Below are positions 11,870 to 22,559 of a stretch of 64,000 bases of DNA, in pieces. Under the pieces are notes generated by a model, which saw nothing but the letters and a program-made list of their open reading frames with translations, was not told the DNA's origin and did no database searches. Position numbers and translations under genes: made by a program. Source of the DNA: Perkinsus olseni (lineage: Eukaryota > Perkinsozoa > Perkinsida); the NCBI GenBank assembly GCA_013115125.1, contig JABANN010000014.1, positions 79,539 through 143,538 on the forward strand, written 5' to 3'. Within the stretch, counting starts at the first letter, position 1. Each line of letters starts with the position of its first letter.

Positions 11870-13674
11870 ATGCAAATAGATCGACTCAAGCAGCTGCAAG
11901 ATGCTGCTAGAGAGCGGGGTGTCATCGTCAAGGTTGGCGACCCCTCGTCAGGACGGGTTATCGGCATGGTGCTCTCATTAGGTCCACATGCTCGGTATAG
12001 CAGGGGCCGCTGCGGCGACTGGTGCTGCCGGTGCAGCACTAGCGGCCTCAGCGGCAACGACAACGGCTGGTCCTAAAGCGAGTCCAGTGTTCGAGGACTC
12101 TGAAGCAGCACCAACCGACTACGATACGAGCACGCCGACCACCCCACAGGAGCAGCAGCGGGTCGGCACGGGTAGGCGATGGGGAGATCATTGTGTTCAT
12201 TGTCCAACACCCCGTACAGGAACGGAAGTCGCAGCCTTCCTTGGCGTCTCATGGAAGGCATCAGAAGCTAAAGCGGAGGCCGACAAGCGACAGTCGATGG
12301 ATGAGTTCTACGCGCAAGCTGGTAGTGTAGCGGGAGATTCGACGACTTGCGGCGATGCTGTTCGGCTCAGGCGACGTCCAACGGGACCTCGGCCGGATCA
12401 ATAAGAATCTCGACCAGTTGGACCAGAAACGGATAGACGTTATTAATGCTACCAGTCAGCAACAGGAGCAAGGTGAGCTGCGGCAACAGCTCCTGGGCTT
12501 CGTCTAACGGTGATAGTCCCTTCTTAGCTATTCGGGACAATGTCGATGAGATCGTCAGTGACGTGAACCGGAGTATGGTGGGAACTAAGAAGAAGGTGAG
12601 TAGCTTTACATGATTAGCTGCTAATTTCGTGGCGCAGTGACGCTCCTTCGGCATCTGAGGCGGTTCATCATCATCATTATCGCAATCTGTTCAGATCGAA
12701 GCCATGGGAGAGTCCACCAAAGCCTTCGAGACAAAGTTTGCATCCAAGTGTCACATAGCGTCTGAACTCCGAATTCGTAACGGCATGGAGCAGGCTGCCC
12801 TTCGACGGCTAAATGAATATGTAGTGTCGCATCTTGGCGTTGTAGAGACGAAGGTATCCTGTTTCAGTTGAAACGTTTTCAAAAATTACAATCGGATTTT
12901 AACAGCGACATCCGAGAGAAGGCTCTCCGACAGCTAGCTATCGCAGTACCTGCCGCGACCGAGGAAGAGGTACCAGTCGTGTCGACTCCGACGTTGTGTA
13001 GGGTGTGGTCCTTGTTAGAGGGAGGCTATGGTTGACCAAGGGGTGCAGCCCCAGGAACAATACTTCAGGTCGAAGCAGGACAGGATAACCAAGCTACAGG
13101 GCTTACGGGACAGGTGAGTGACTGAGGGCTGGCGTTGACGGTTATTCCTCTCTCCTTGGCAGGTATGAATCTATTCAACGACTGGAACAGTCGATTCAAG
13201 AAGTTAACCAAATGATGATCGAACTAGCGGTAGGAAGGGGCAGGTCTTTCTTGACTCTGATGGCCGCGTACCGGTCGAAGATGTTGTTGGAGGTTATCCT
13301 TACTGGGTGTCTCTGGTTGCTTCAGTTGTTAGTGGAGCAGCAAGGAGAGATGCTCGATTCTATAGAGTTCAATGTTGTGAACACTAAGAATAATGCTGGT
13401 AAGCATCTTGAACGTAGAACGTCATCTGATGATCATCATCGTCCTTGCGTGCGTCAGCTCGTACTGAACGGGCGTTGATCAAGGGTCGCAAGAGGCAGCG
13501 TCGTAACTTGTGGATCAAGTTCTGTATATGCGTCTGCTGCGTCGTCTGCATCCTCGCACTGGTGAGCCATCCATCTCCCGTTTGTCATCCCCTCATCTTC
13601 GGCTCCCGTCTCAGGTCCTGGGTCTTCTCTCCTACTTCAAGGTGCTGTTCCCATCTAATAGCAGCAGCAGGTGA
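11870..13674 (+). CDS. Qa-SNARE (syntaxin) with C-terminal membrane anchor
   Basis: A vesicle-fusion t-SNARE. Exon 1 reads MQIDRLKQLQDAARERG (11870), resembling a syntaxin N-peptide. A linker rich in Ala/Thr/Pro follows, then the Habc region (MDEFYAQAGDVQRDLGRINK, about 12298-12470; AIRDNVDEIVSDVNRSM; IEAMGESTKAFETKF; DIREKALRQLAIAVPAATEE). The SNARE motif spans about 13160-13410: RYESIQRLEQSIQEVNQMM, then LVEQQGEMLDSIEFNVVNT with the central (zero-layer) glutamine. A basic stretch (KGRKRQRRNLWIKF) leads into the membrane span CICVCCVVCILAL, completed by the last exon (VLGLLSYFKVLF) and stop TGA at 13672-13674. About ten short introns separate the exons. Which fusion step it serves (plasma membrane or endosome) cannot be told. 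Confidence 0.87.
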
Positions 13675-14529
13675 TCACCATTTAATGTTATTATACTTGT
13701 TTTGTAAATTGTCCCCACCATTGCCATCACCCAATTGAAGCGCGCATCAGGCGAGTCACCACCGTTCTACTACTACTCTACCAGCTGCCCTCGAGCAGCG
13801 CCTTCTCTCCACCACTGTACCTCTTTTCGATCATTAAAATTACTCAAGCCGCCGAAGCCGCTGGTCCCGAGGCAGGCACGGGCGCCAAGTTGCTCTCTTT
13901 GGACATTCGAGTACTATATATTATCTCTACCTGCGGAGGCAACCGGCAGGCGGATCATTGTCATCCAAAGATCTTGTTGAGTTTGGACTCTCCCTGGTCG
14001 GGCTGTCCGGCTACACTTTGTCGAGATACTAGTGGTTATTTTTTACACCCCCTTCTGCTGCATCTAATGCTGTTCGCTCGATTCGGCCCCAGGACTGCTA
14101 CCAGAGCCTTCTCAAGCTACAAGTCGGCCCATCAGGAGACTCCCCTCACCTACTACCGTGCCACCCAGCATGCAACATCCTCTATCAATCACCGTTTGGC
14201 TTATGTCAACGCGTAAAAGCTGTTGCTGCTCCGCTCCGCCGCCCTGTGGTTCTCTGAATCGCCCATGCTCTTTCAGGGTCTTCGTCATCTGGGTGTGCGA
14301 CTCCTTGAATGCCATCCTCGACTGGTAGAAGCGGCAGAGGGATGACAGATGATGGACATGTTAGTATTAGTTTTCAGTACCTCCCAGCGACATTTGTGTT
14401 CCGAGGCGGGCACCCGGATCCGTCCCCGAGCAGCAGCCCGTTTTCTCTTCCGGCTACATCGGGTGGTGCTACTCGTTTTCTGGTAGAGTTTGTTTACTCC
14501 CTTTTCTTACTAGTGTTAACCCTACCACC
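13675..14529. other. Intergenic region, no supported gene
   Basis: Open frames (for example plus 13735-13980) have no recognisable content. The 3' end of the syntaxin transcript and the promoter of the TMEM147-like gene should lie here. No repeat stood out. Confidence 0.45.
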
Positions 14530-15351
14530 ATGTCCGGTGCTGGTTCTATGATCGCCTTGGGCCCGTTCTTCGCCATTTGCCAAGGCTGCGGTGTCTCCAT
14601 GCAGAAGGGCCTCTTGTCGTTGTTGAAGCAAGTTGGTATAACCTACGGTATCAACGCCTTTGTTCGCTACAGTGTCAACAACATGCTGCCCGAGGGCTTC
14701 TACGATACTCTTCCATGGGGGCCTACGGTGGAACTCATGCTCTGCTGCTTGGATCTCCTGGGTATGGTCCAAATAATCTTCTACTCGGATTGCCTCAAGG
14801 TAGGCTTTGAAGATGATGCCCGTCGGGCTTTGGCTGTTGGAGTCACCTGGGCGACACTCGAGGTCATTCGCTACAACTACAACTGGGGCCTCACTGTTGA
14901 GATGCATCAATCCAGGCTGGCGGTCTTCACCCCATCGACCATCATGAGCAACGTCGTTCTCGCGGGAGACGTCTCGCTAGCGGTTGGTATCTGGCTAGCG
15001 TACAAGTTCGGCCTGCAACTGCTCCCTCTCCTCGTGATCTTCTTGTCGGCATTCGTTCTGCCGGGCTTGGCCATTGACCTGCGTACCATCTTTGGTATGC
15101 ACGACTGGGACAACGAGTTTCTCGTAACCGTCCTGTCAGTTGCAGGGCTGATCTCGCTGTTTGCTTACTGGGTGTGGGGTAAGTACTATCCTGAGGGTGC
15201 AGCGAAGCAGGCGGAGATCGACGAAGTAGCTGAGGAAAAGCGTGAGAAGGAAGCTGCCAAAGAGGAGGACACCAAGTCGGGCGATATGGTTCCTCAGCGT
15301 CGCAGCAAGAAGGCCCGAGCTGCTGCTGCCAAAAGGAATAAGCACGATTGA
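14530..15351 (+). CDS. TMEM147-like ER membrane protein
   Basis: Uninterrupted 273-codon gene starting ACCATGTCC at 14530 and ending TGA at 15349-15351. About seven hydrophobic segments are visible (about residues 5-30, 58-80, 94-112, 125-150, 155-175, 200-218). The N-terminal FFAICQGCGVSMQKG and the middle AVGVTWATLEVI align with TMEM147 (FALAYFPYFITYKCSG region and ALGWATAELI). The last about 45 residues are a charged, Lys/Glu/Ala-rich cytosolic tail (KKARAAAAKRNKHD). In animals TMEM147 is part of the BOS complex at the ribosome-bound ER translocon, helping multi-pass protein insertion; that role is inferred. Lack of introns is unusual next to its neighbours. Confidence 0.7.
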   Translation: MSGAGSMIALGPFFAICQGCGVSMQKGLLSLLKQVGITYGINAFVRYSVNNMLPEGFYDTLPWGPTVELMLCCLDLLGMVQIIFYSDCLKVGFEDDARRALAVGVTWATLEVIRYNYNWGLTVEMHQSRLAVFTPSTIMSNVVLAGDVSLAVGIWLAYKFGLQLLPLLVIFLSAFVLPGLAIDLRTIFGMHDWDNEFLVTVLSVAGLISLFAYWVWGKYYPEGAAKQAEIDEVAEEKREKEAAKEEDTKSGDMVPQRRSKKARAAAAKRNKHD

Positions 15352-15570
15352 GCCACCACCTGTAGAGAAATGAGGCGCAATTGGAGTTTATGTTTCATTC
15401 CGTTTATTCGACGAGTATTGTACAGTAATTTCTCCATCGCATTGCGTTGTTAGTGGCCTTGTGGTGGAGCGAGTGATATCCATATTAGAATTCAAGCCCC
15501 TGGTTAGCTGACGAGCATTACTGACCGCCAATATATTGGTGGGGTCTCCAGGCCAGGCCACCGATGGTCT

Positions 15571-17024
15571 ATGGAGAGACAACCTGTCGGTTTCCCAGTC
15601 TGGGAGATCTCTCAGAAATACTGCTCCATGGCATCGCTAACGCCGATTCTTGAAGACTCCACCGGCATTCTGGCCGCGAAAATGGAAGCTCTGAGTATGC
15701 GAATGAGCAACCTTGAGAGTCTGTTCTTACCGAATATACCCAGCGTAACGGAGCCCCACCCCATAGCTCTTCTCAGTGAGTGCCACCTGTGGAAAGCAAC
15801 CATGATGCGAAGGGGAGCCTCAGCTTGCCGAGGGGATCACCATTGGTACCAGGTACGATGAACCGCTCCCTGTCGGAATGCTTGAGCTTAATCGAGAGAA
15901 CGGAGTGTGAACTGCGGGACGAGATAGATCGGGTCCAGCACGAGCTGAAGGCCCTTCTGGACTCGAGAATCGAGGTGAGTAGGGCCTCGATGGCTCTATT
16001 AGGGTCTAGCTGAGCGCTTCGGTCGTCCAATTTGGCCGTTTGAAACTGGGTCCAATCCAGTTTGAAACTGGGACGCGTGAAGGCTGTCCAAAGTGCTCTG
16101 CCGCAACCGAATGCAGTTTCATTTAGAGTGTTCATACCCTAGCTAGCGATGCACTCGCCAGAGTTGACTCACTAGAAGTTGCGCGGTCTGGAGATGTTTC
16201 GCGGATCGACAAGCTGGTGAAGGATATTAATATTCTCAAACGGGATGATCGCAAGGAGGCGCAGGTAGACAGTTGCTCCTCAAGTTCGATACTCTCGAAT
16301 CTGGGAGGCTTGTGTTCTACGCAGGCCCAGAACAAGACACGGGAATTGGCCGAACATATCGCTGAGCTCCGTCACGACAACCACAAACTTCGCGTCGAAG
16401 TACGTCGCGAGTATTCCTTCCTCTTAACCTTCCGTCTTCAGGTGGAAAGTTTATCTGAAACATGTGGGGACTTGGATAAGCGATTCGCTTCTACCAGCTC
16501 CCTAGCGGAGATCCAGGAGCGCGTCCACACTATAGACGAAGTTGCACAGCGATTTGACCAAACCGACAGGTCCATGAAATTGGTACGTCTTTCTCGAGGA
16601 ATCTGCGGTGTGGGGAGCTACTGACCGCTTACCTCCATGAACGAACGTTCACACTTGTCGTAGGTCAATGAGGAGGTTCTCCGGTTGAAGGAACGGTTGC
16701 TGCTGAGCGAAAACTCTAGGGAGGATGAGATCGGCGCTGTTCGGACGGGCTTGGCTGCCCTGCAGACTTCGATCACCGCGGATCTAGACACTCTTAAGCT
16801 CAAATTTGAGCAGCTCGAGAATGTACGCCTTGTGAAGATTGCGCGGCAGAATGATCACTTGTCAGAGTCGATGGTGTCCGTCGTTCGACGAAGCGCAGCG
16901 GCTCGATGATCATCCACAAGGCCCTGATGTGGTACCAGGCGTGGCTAGTTTACAGAAGATCAGCTTGGAGGTGAAGAACATGGCCCGTGGAGGCTACGGC
17001 AGGAGCTCCTACGGATCAACATGA
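15571..17024 (+). CDS. Coiled-coil protein, unknown function
   Basis: Spliced gene of about seven exons whose frame can be followed to TGA at 17022-17024. Exon content in order: LEDSTGILAAKMEALSMRM, then TMNRSLSECLSLIERTECEL and HELKALLDSRIE (to about 15973), SDALARVDSLEVARSGDVS (about 16130-16265), AQNKTRELAEHIAELRHDN, VESLSETCGDLDKRFAST, VNEEVLRLKERLLLSENS, and a last exon ending MARGGYGRSSYGST. Heptad-like Leu/Ile spacing and many Glu/Arg/Lys residues indicate a long coiled coil, probably structural. No membrane span or enzyme motif is seen. The start could be 15571 or the in-frame ATG at 15628 (MASLTPILED). I do not recognise a family. Confidence 0.6.
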
Positions 17025-17399
17025 ACGCCGCTCTGCGCTATGATATGATTTGTGTTCGACCCACGTTGGAGACAGGAAGGTGAATAGAAGAAGGAAGATG
17101 TCCACGTCAAGATCTCTGAGCCAAGATGGCCGACGAAAACCATGATGTACGCATCATCTAGTCGAACATACAACTGTGGGATACCCTGTTAGACACCCTG
17201 TTGCTGCGCGGAACGGCAAGCGTTCACTACACAACACTAAAGCAACGGCTATAGGTATCAACTCAGGCGCGAACTCTACGTCAAAGCACAGGTACTTTTC
17301 AGAGCAGATAAAATTTCTCAAGGGGTTCCCACGGTAAGCCCAACAGAGTTGTGTGAACGAGTCTGTCACCTTCAAATTCAGAGTCCGAACTTCGGGGTC
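17025..17399. other. Spacer, no supported gene
   Basis: Minus-strand open frames here extend the pseudogene fragment at about 17400-17520 but show no clear match to the parent gene. Confidence 0.35.
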
Positions 17400-17520
17400 C
17401 GGAGAGCTTAAGCGAAATAAGCTTACGTGCTGGATCCAAAATCCAACAGGAACGGAAGATAGAAGTTTACGGAGACGTTCTGGTTCTTTCCTCCATTCAG
17501 TCACTGAATGATGCAAAGAA
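17400..17520 (-). pseudogene. Fragment related to the secreted protein gene at 21149-22354
   Basis: On the minus strand this stretch reads LNGGKNQNVSVNFYLPFLLD, closely matching LNGMKNQYGTSVDFYLSFLL in the intact gene 4 kb away, with about 75 percent base identity by eye. A TAA follows where the intact gene reads SPQAYF, and similarity fades afterwards. It looks like a truncated duplicate. Confidence 0.65.
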
Positions 17521-18711
17521 TCTTCGAGTCTCGAATAAAGCGATAGACTCGGAAGTCAACGAGAGGCTTCGGGAGAAACGATCGCCCAGCTTTAGCATAA
17601 ATGAATCGGCGGCTAAAGGAGCTAGCATAAATGGCTGCTAAATCTACCATCGTCCCCAACACGAGAGATTGACTCCAGCGATGACTGACTCGAGAACAAG
17701 TAGCTGCCACCAGTACAGCACTACAACTCAGGACAGTGTGGCTATCTGAGACGGCGCCCAAAGAGAGGTGAAATTGGACTGGATGGGAGCTATGCAATAA
17801 TGTGATCTACAGCACACTAAGCTAAGCTCAGCGTAGCACGTATACTCATGAATGCGAGTGCGTCAGACGGTTATCTGATACTACGATGGTACGAAGTGGC
17901 AGTAAAGGTAAGTGTAGCGATGATAGTCCAACAGCTGAATAGTACTCAACCTGGCTGTAGCTGTTACATAGCGTGTACTATAGTCGTCAATATGTTGTCA
18001 CTATGTTGTCACTATAGTGCACAGCGAAGACAGGGAGACGCTAGCGCCACGGAGGCGCCATTGGCACGCATGTCGAGCAGGCATGATAGCGCTGCGGGAT
18101 CCCGGATGGAATGTGAAGTATCGGGGTGGCCGTAGAAGACCGAAACAAAGATGTCCGTGTGGGCAGACAAGTCTGAGTGGCTCTGGATGACGGACACTCT
18201 CAATACTTGGAACTCGAAGTCTATAATGCGTTTTTGTCTCCCTGTTGTCTCCCAGTCCTCTGTCAATATATGTCGTTATATCAAGTCGTCGGCCCAATAG
18301 TTGCCGAGATCGCAGTGCGGCTTGCGTGGAGCATACATTCACAAATGTCAGCCCTTTCGTTCTTTCCCAAAGAATCCCGTAGAAGGTTCGTAATGCCGCT
18401 TAATTGCTATGAATTGCGGGGATAGGATGCGTGCCGCACGTGCACACGCAGCGGGTGAGTTGGATAGCTTACTACGCTAAGCAAAGCGTGGCCACTGTCG
18501 ATTTTGGCGGAGCTGAAAAGAGACTTACCCGGGTTAAGCTAACCCTTGAGATATATTATTTCTTTGCTTTGAGCAAAGTGACGGTGAGTCACCGCCTGCG
18601 AGTCCCGGCTTGGACTCTATCGAACAACACGTGAAGTTTGCGATTAGTCGACAAGTTACATTCGTTTGTGTTAGCTTTCATATACATTTCTAGGTCTCTC
18701 TGCCCTCACCA
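17521..18711. other. Intergenic region
   Basis: No gene supported. A short tandem repeat of TATGTTGTCAC lies at about 17990-18015. The stretch just before 18712 is presumably the promoter of the secreted protein gene. Confidence 0.4.
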
Positions 18712-19500
18712 ATGAACTCCATCCTGGCGTGGTTAATCGCTGTTCAGCTTCTGGCTCAAGGCGAAGCCCAAATTCGCCAAGGCAAATATGATTACTACTT
18801 GAACGACTCGACCCAGTTGACCTTCTTCGTGCGCGTACCAGATACAACCCAGGGTGAACCCAGCGTTCTTTTGTCGGTCTTTCCGGGGTCCTCCTATTCT
18901 GGTTCCCTCGACCCTCTTATTAGCGGCAGCAGTACCGAGTTCTTCCCATTGAGAAGAAGAACCCGTGGTTCTGACACTTACACCGTCGCCTTGCTAAGTC
19001 GACGAGACGTCGAGGGGTTCGTTGCAGGCATACAAGCGTTTCTACCAAGTGCTAGACGACAGTCTGGGGATCTTACCACTCTGACTGTCGAGGGCGATAA
19101 TGTTATTAGCACTACTTTTCAAGGCCAACGGATTGAGTTCCGTCGGCGCCTTCCTCCGCCGGTAATTCCAGGCATCTTCAAACAGTCCGGATACAACTTA
19201 ACTTTCATCGTTGAAAGCAGCGGCACGGTTACAGTAGAAGCTGGGTGTCCCGAGAGTCCTCGGCCTGTCAGCGGCATATTCAGCCTGACTCACTTGGATG
19301 GCAACTTGTTCGAGGTTAGAAGCACGAGAGCCCGGGAGAATCTACTTCAGAGACTGAGTGAATCTTGTCCAAGCAAACCGGTCAGCGAGATGGACTTCCC
19401 GCAAGTTAGTTTTGTACCTGAGGGCCCTAGCCCGTTAGGCCCTACTATAGTGGTGCAGATTGGAGTGTGGTATGTGTGGTTTGACAAGGTCGAAGGCTGA
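18712..19500 (+). CDS. Secreted protein of unknown family
   Basis: Single open frame of 262 codons starting at ATG 18712. It begins with a signal peptide (MNSILAWLIAVQLLAQGEAQ, cleavage probably after residue 18-20). The mature part is rich in beta-strand-forming and Ser/Thr residues with few cysteines (two, in AGCPESP and ESCPSKP, possibly one disulfide). No transmembrane span, repeats or catalytic motif are evident. It resembles in style the small secreted families expanded in perkinsid parasites, but I cannot name one. A second secreted gene lies about 2 kb downstream on the other strand. Confidence 0.7.
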   Translation: MNSILAWLIAVQLLAQGEAQIRQGKYDYYLNDSTQLTFFVRVPDTTQGEPSVLLSVFPGSSYSGSLDPLISGSSTEFFPLRRRTRGSDTYTVALLSRRDVEGFVAGIQAFLPSARRQSGDLTTLTVEGDNVISTTFQGQRIEFRRRLPPPVIPGIFKQSGYNLTFIVESSGTVTVEAGCPESPRPVSGIFSLTHLDGNLFEVRSTRARENLLQRLSESCPSKPVSEMDFPQVSFVPEGPSPLGPTIVVQIGVWYVWFDKVEG

Positions 19501-19689
19501 AGCCCTCAAGTTCTAATCACCTCCACTAATTTTGTCGCCCTGCTGGAGGGCCTACTCGTCAGGAAGACTGCATTTTGTATCTCTTGTCAGGCGGAGTTCG
19601 GCTTGGCAAGCTTCACTTGCGCAATGCGCTATTGTACTGGGAATGTATCGAAGGTTGCGCAGCGCGCTCCTGTATTATTTGGTTTGGAT

Positions 19690-19725
19690 CAAACCTTTTC
19701 ATTGTCGCACCTTTTCATTGTCGCA
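19690..19725 (+). repeat. Two tandem 16-bp units
   Basis: The unit CTTTTCATTGTCGCAC occurs twice in direct succession. Confidence 0.7.
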
Positions 19726-19779
19726 CCGTTGCTCAAGATATTCGCAATTGTGCTCTTCTTGACGGTTCGCAATCAACCG

Positions 19780-20415
19780 TCTGTAAAGGCCCGGGTATGT
19801 TGCAACACTGTGTTACTGAGGATTCGCCTAGGACGGCTCACTCGCCTGTGGCCCTCATTTTGTCTACACAAGCAAGAATCCTGCCTGAGTGATATTGTTG
19901 AGTCCCTTAGATCGGAGGGTAAATACACTTTTCCAAGGAACCCTGCACAAAGGGGTGTGATCGAATTGAGCACGCGGAAGTTCTTGCTGCTGCTTGGAGT
20001 ATAAGAACGCGACAGTGGATAGTCAGGAGGGGTAGAAGATAGATCTTGCTTCCCTCCAGCGAAAGAATCGGAACGAATAAACTGTGCCTTTTCCAGAGCC
20101 GCTTGAATAGTAGTAGGATTCGCATTCCTGACCTTCCGAGCCAAATCGACTGAATAACCCTTCAACCCACGAATAAACGCCGTTAAGATGACAGGCTCAA
20201 CCTGGTCAGCTTGAAGTTCAGGATAAGAAGTGCGGCTCTATGAACCGCTTGATGTCATTCTGCTATGTGAAAAGAGACTCACTTCCAGGATCAAAGCCCC
20301 TCTGACTCAACATCTCGCTACTTCGAATCTGGGTAGCAACGTTGAGTTTCTTGGCCACATTGTTCACCAAATGCTCCATAGTATCTTTCTTCACAGGTAG
20401 TACAGTACCAGACAT
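19780..20415 (-). mobile_element. Retrotransposon gag-like remnant
   Basis: Reading the minus strand from ATG at 20413-20415 (MSGTVLPVKKDTMEHLVNNV), the sequence passes a helical region and reaches LTAFIRGLKGYSVDLARKV and PTTIQAALEKAQFIRSD (about 20070-20190). This has the order and look of the capsid part of LTR-retrotransposon Gag proteins. An in-frame TAG and a frame change near 20230-20270 break the reading frame unless an intron is spliced there. No protease, reverse transcriptase or long terminal repeats were found nearby, so this is a fragment or a domesticated gag. The 3' limit is uncertain. Confidence 0.55.
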
Positions 20416-21148
20416 CTAAAGACCGGAAACGGTTGTGCAGGGATAACTTTTATTGAAGAGCAAGTTAGGGGCTGGAATTTCTTTGGTGAGTACTCCATCG
20501 CTTCTGGATGCTGCAATTGCCCCGGAGTGAGGCCACGGCCCTGAAGAGCTTACCCTGGCCTCAAATGGTCTGCGTCAGACCAAGATCATATTGGCAGGTA
20601 TCCTCTTATCAAGCCTATCATAGCAATGGCTCTTCGCCTTGCCTTCCTTTGAGGCCGTGCGTAGTAACGGAGGAGATCGAGAAACTCCGGATGTAATGAG
20701 CTCTTGCCTCGGACAGACTCATAACTTATCGACGAATCGTCGACGACGATGAGCTTGACAAAAGTTTGTTTGTCAAATTATGTCTTCAGGTGATAGAGCA
20801 GATTGTGAATTCTGAGACCTGAGTCCTTCCATCGGAACTGGGAGTAACTGTGTCAAGCTGCGTCAGGCAGCTTGCCTGCCATTTGCGAGCACAATCGGCA
20901 AGACGGCCGACTCTAGTCCGACTGCTAGAGGCCGACTGCTATTGACAGCTTAAACGGTGTGTTGCACGCTGCTCGTGTCCTTAAGTGGCCCGATGATGCA
21001 CTCTCATAAAAACTCGACTACATCCTCATTATACTATTGAAAAAGCGCCTCTTTTCTGCATCGACTCCATTGAGGAGCCCATTGGACGAAGGATAATATA
21101 GCCATATAATCGATAACCACCCACAGTTTACGTTGAGAATGATGACAA
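20416..21148. other. Intergenic region
   Basis: No gene supported. A small open frame at plus 20508-20696 has no recognisable content. The region holds the 3' flank of the secreted protein gene at 21149. Confidence 0.4.
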
Positions 21149-22354
21149 TCAACAGTTCCTCCCAAAGCACCTCCGGTAGTCTGTCGTCAACCACGTGAAG
21201 GGCATCAGACTGAGCGTGTAGAACCCCATGCGGGTTCCTTCACTGCCCACTCTGGACCTGACCGACTTCATCAGTTCAATAGCCCCGTTGGGAGCCCACG
21301 AGCCAAGCTCGTCGGTCCCGTTAGAGTTCGTACAAGTGCCAGTATTCAACGGATACATACACCCGGTAGACCCAAAGTGTCTCGGAGACCACAACATCGC
21401 GGTATCATCATCGTACCGCTGCGTGTCTGTCCGAGGTAGCGGAGACTCTCCGGAAGTGCTCGAGAGAAGGAAATTGGTCATATCCTGGACGTTTCCTCTC
21501 CTGGTGAAGAACTCCGAAGAGCTTCCAAAATAAGCTTGAGGGCTGGGCACCCAGAAATCCAGCAGGAACGAAAGATAGAAGTCCACAGAGGTACCGTACT
21601 GGTTCTTCATACCATTCAGTAAACCAAGACCGACCGTCAAGCCCAGTTTTAGGGATCCCTTGGCAGACGCACCTTGGCTCATGAACGTCGGTAGATCTCT
21701 ACTGCTGATGCTGATACCGTCAATAACTATGCCGACGATCACTTGAGCTTTAATGAACGCATTCCAAGTGGCCGCGAATCTGAAGAGGCAGGCCACCACA
21801 TTGGGCTGCCCCGTACACACGGCCGACCAGGTACTGTCATTAGGGATAACATTGAGCCAGACACTGGTGCCACTCTTCTGGAGTTGCTGCAGGAAGGACT
21901 GGAAGTCCTGCCCTCCTCCAGCGTTGGTAGTCCGACTTACACGCGTGACGTCACCGTCCACCCAGTTGCGCAGAATGCTGCCAGTTACCGTTAGAACAAG
22001 ATCGGCTACTCTGACGTTGAGACAGTTGTTGCCCGAGCTGAATGCTGGCAGATGGTCTGTAAGGAAGGTCCGGGGACCAGAAGCTGACATGCTGGGCCAA
22101 TCAGAGAAGAGCACGATTTTGGTGGTAACCACGATGGCTCTGCCGCCGCCAGGGCACACGTCAGGGGAAGGGGTGGTCGTAGGGCCGGTAGGCGATGGTG
22201 GCTGCGTGGGCAACTGGGTAGTTAAGCCGCTCCCTGTCGGAGGAGGCCTGATGTTGGGTTGGACTCGAGAGTTACACCCCGCAATCGAGAGTACCACACC
22301 AAGAACAAAAATGGCGACCACACATGCCCTTACCGAAGACATGATGATGAGCAT
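21149..22354 (-). CDS. Secreted protein with Pro/Thr linker, possible glycosidase-like fold
   Basis: Single open frame of 401 codons. The N-terminus is hydrophobic (ACVVAIFVLGVVLSIAGCNS), a likely signal peptide; the start could be 22354 or the ATG four codons later. A Pro/Thr-rich linker (TQLPTQPPSPTGPTTTPS) follows, then a domain of about 320 residues with alternating hydrophobic segments such as VVGIVIDGISI-type sequence (QVIVGIVIDGISISSRDLP) and LKLGLTVGLGLLNG. This alternation recalls the TIM barrels of GH18-like proteins, but no DxxDxDxE catalytic motif is seen, so the assignment is weak. Cysteines are paired near the C-terminus. A broken relative lies at 17400-17520. Confidence 0.65.
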   Translation of the reverse strand: MLIIMSSVRACVVAIFVLGVVLSIAGCNSRVQPNIRPPPTGSGLTTQLPTQPPSPTGPTTTPSPDVCPGGGRAIVVTTKIVLFSDWPSMSASGPRTFLTDHLPAFSSGNNCLNVRVADLVLTVTGSILRNWVDGDVTRVSRTTNAGGGQDFQSFLQQLQKSGTSVWLNVIPNDSTWSAVCTGQPNVVACLFRFAATWNAFIKAQVIVGIVIDGISISSRDLPTFMSQGASAKGSLKLGLTVGLGLLNGMKNQYGTSVDFYLSFLLDFWVPSPQAYFGSSSEFFTRRGNVQDMTNFLLSSTSGESPLPRTDTQRYDDDTAMLWSPRHFGSTGCMYPLNTGTCTNSNGTDELGSWAPNGAIELMKSVRSRVGSEGTRMGFYTLSLMPFTWLTTDYRRCFGRNC

Positions 22355-22559
22355 TATACACAGAAGAACTTGAACAGAGTACTGAATACCATAAAATGCA
22401 AACTCTCAGCCGTTCTACGTCCAGGATGATATACTCCCCGACCTCGGGTCGGTAGAGGGCGAGATTGCACTCTGCCGGAATCGCAGTAGAGGAGACGTCC
22501 GGACGAAAATACAGCCAGGCCCCAACAACTCGACACTCGCGATCCTCAGAAAGAACAGT

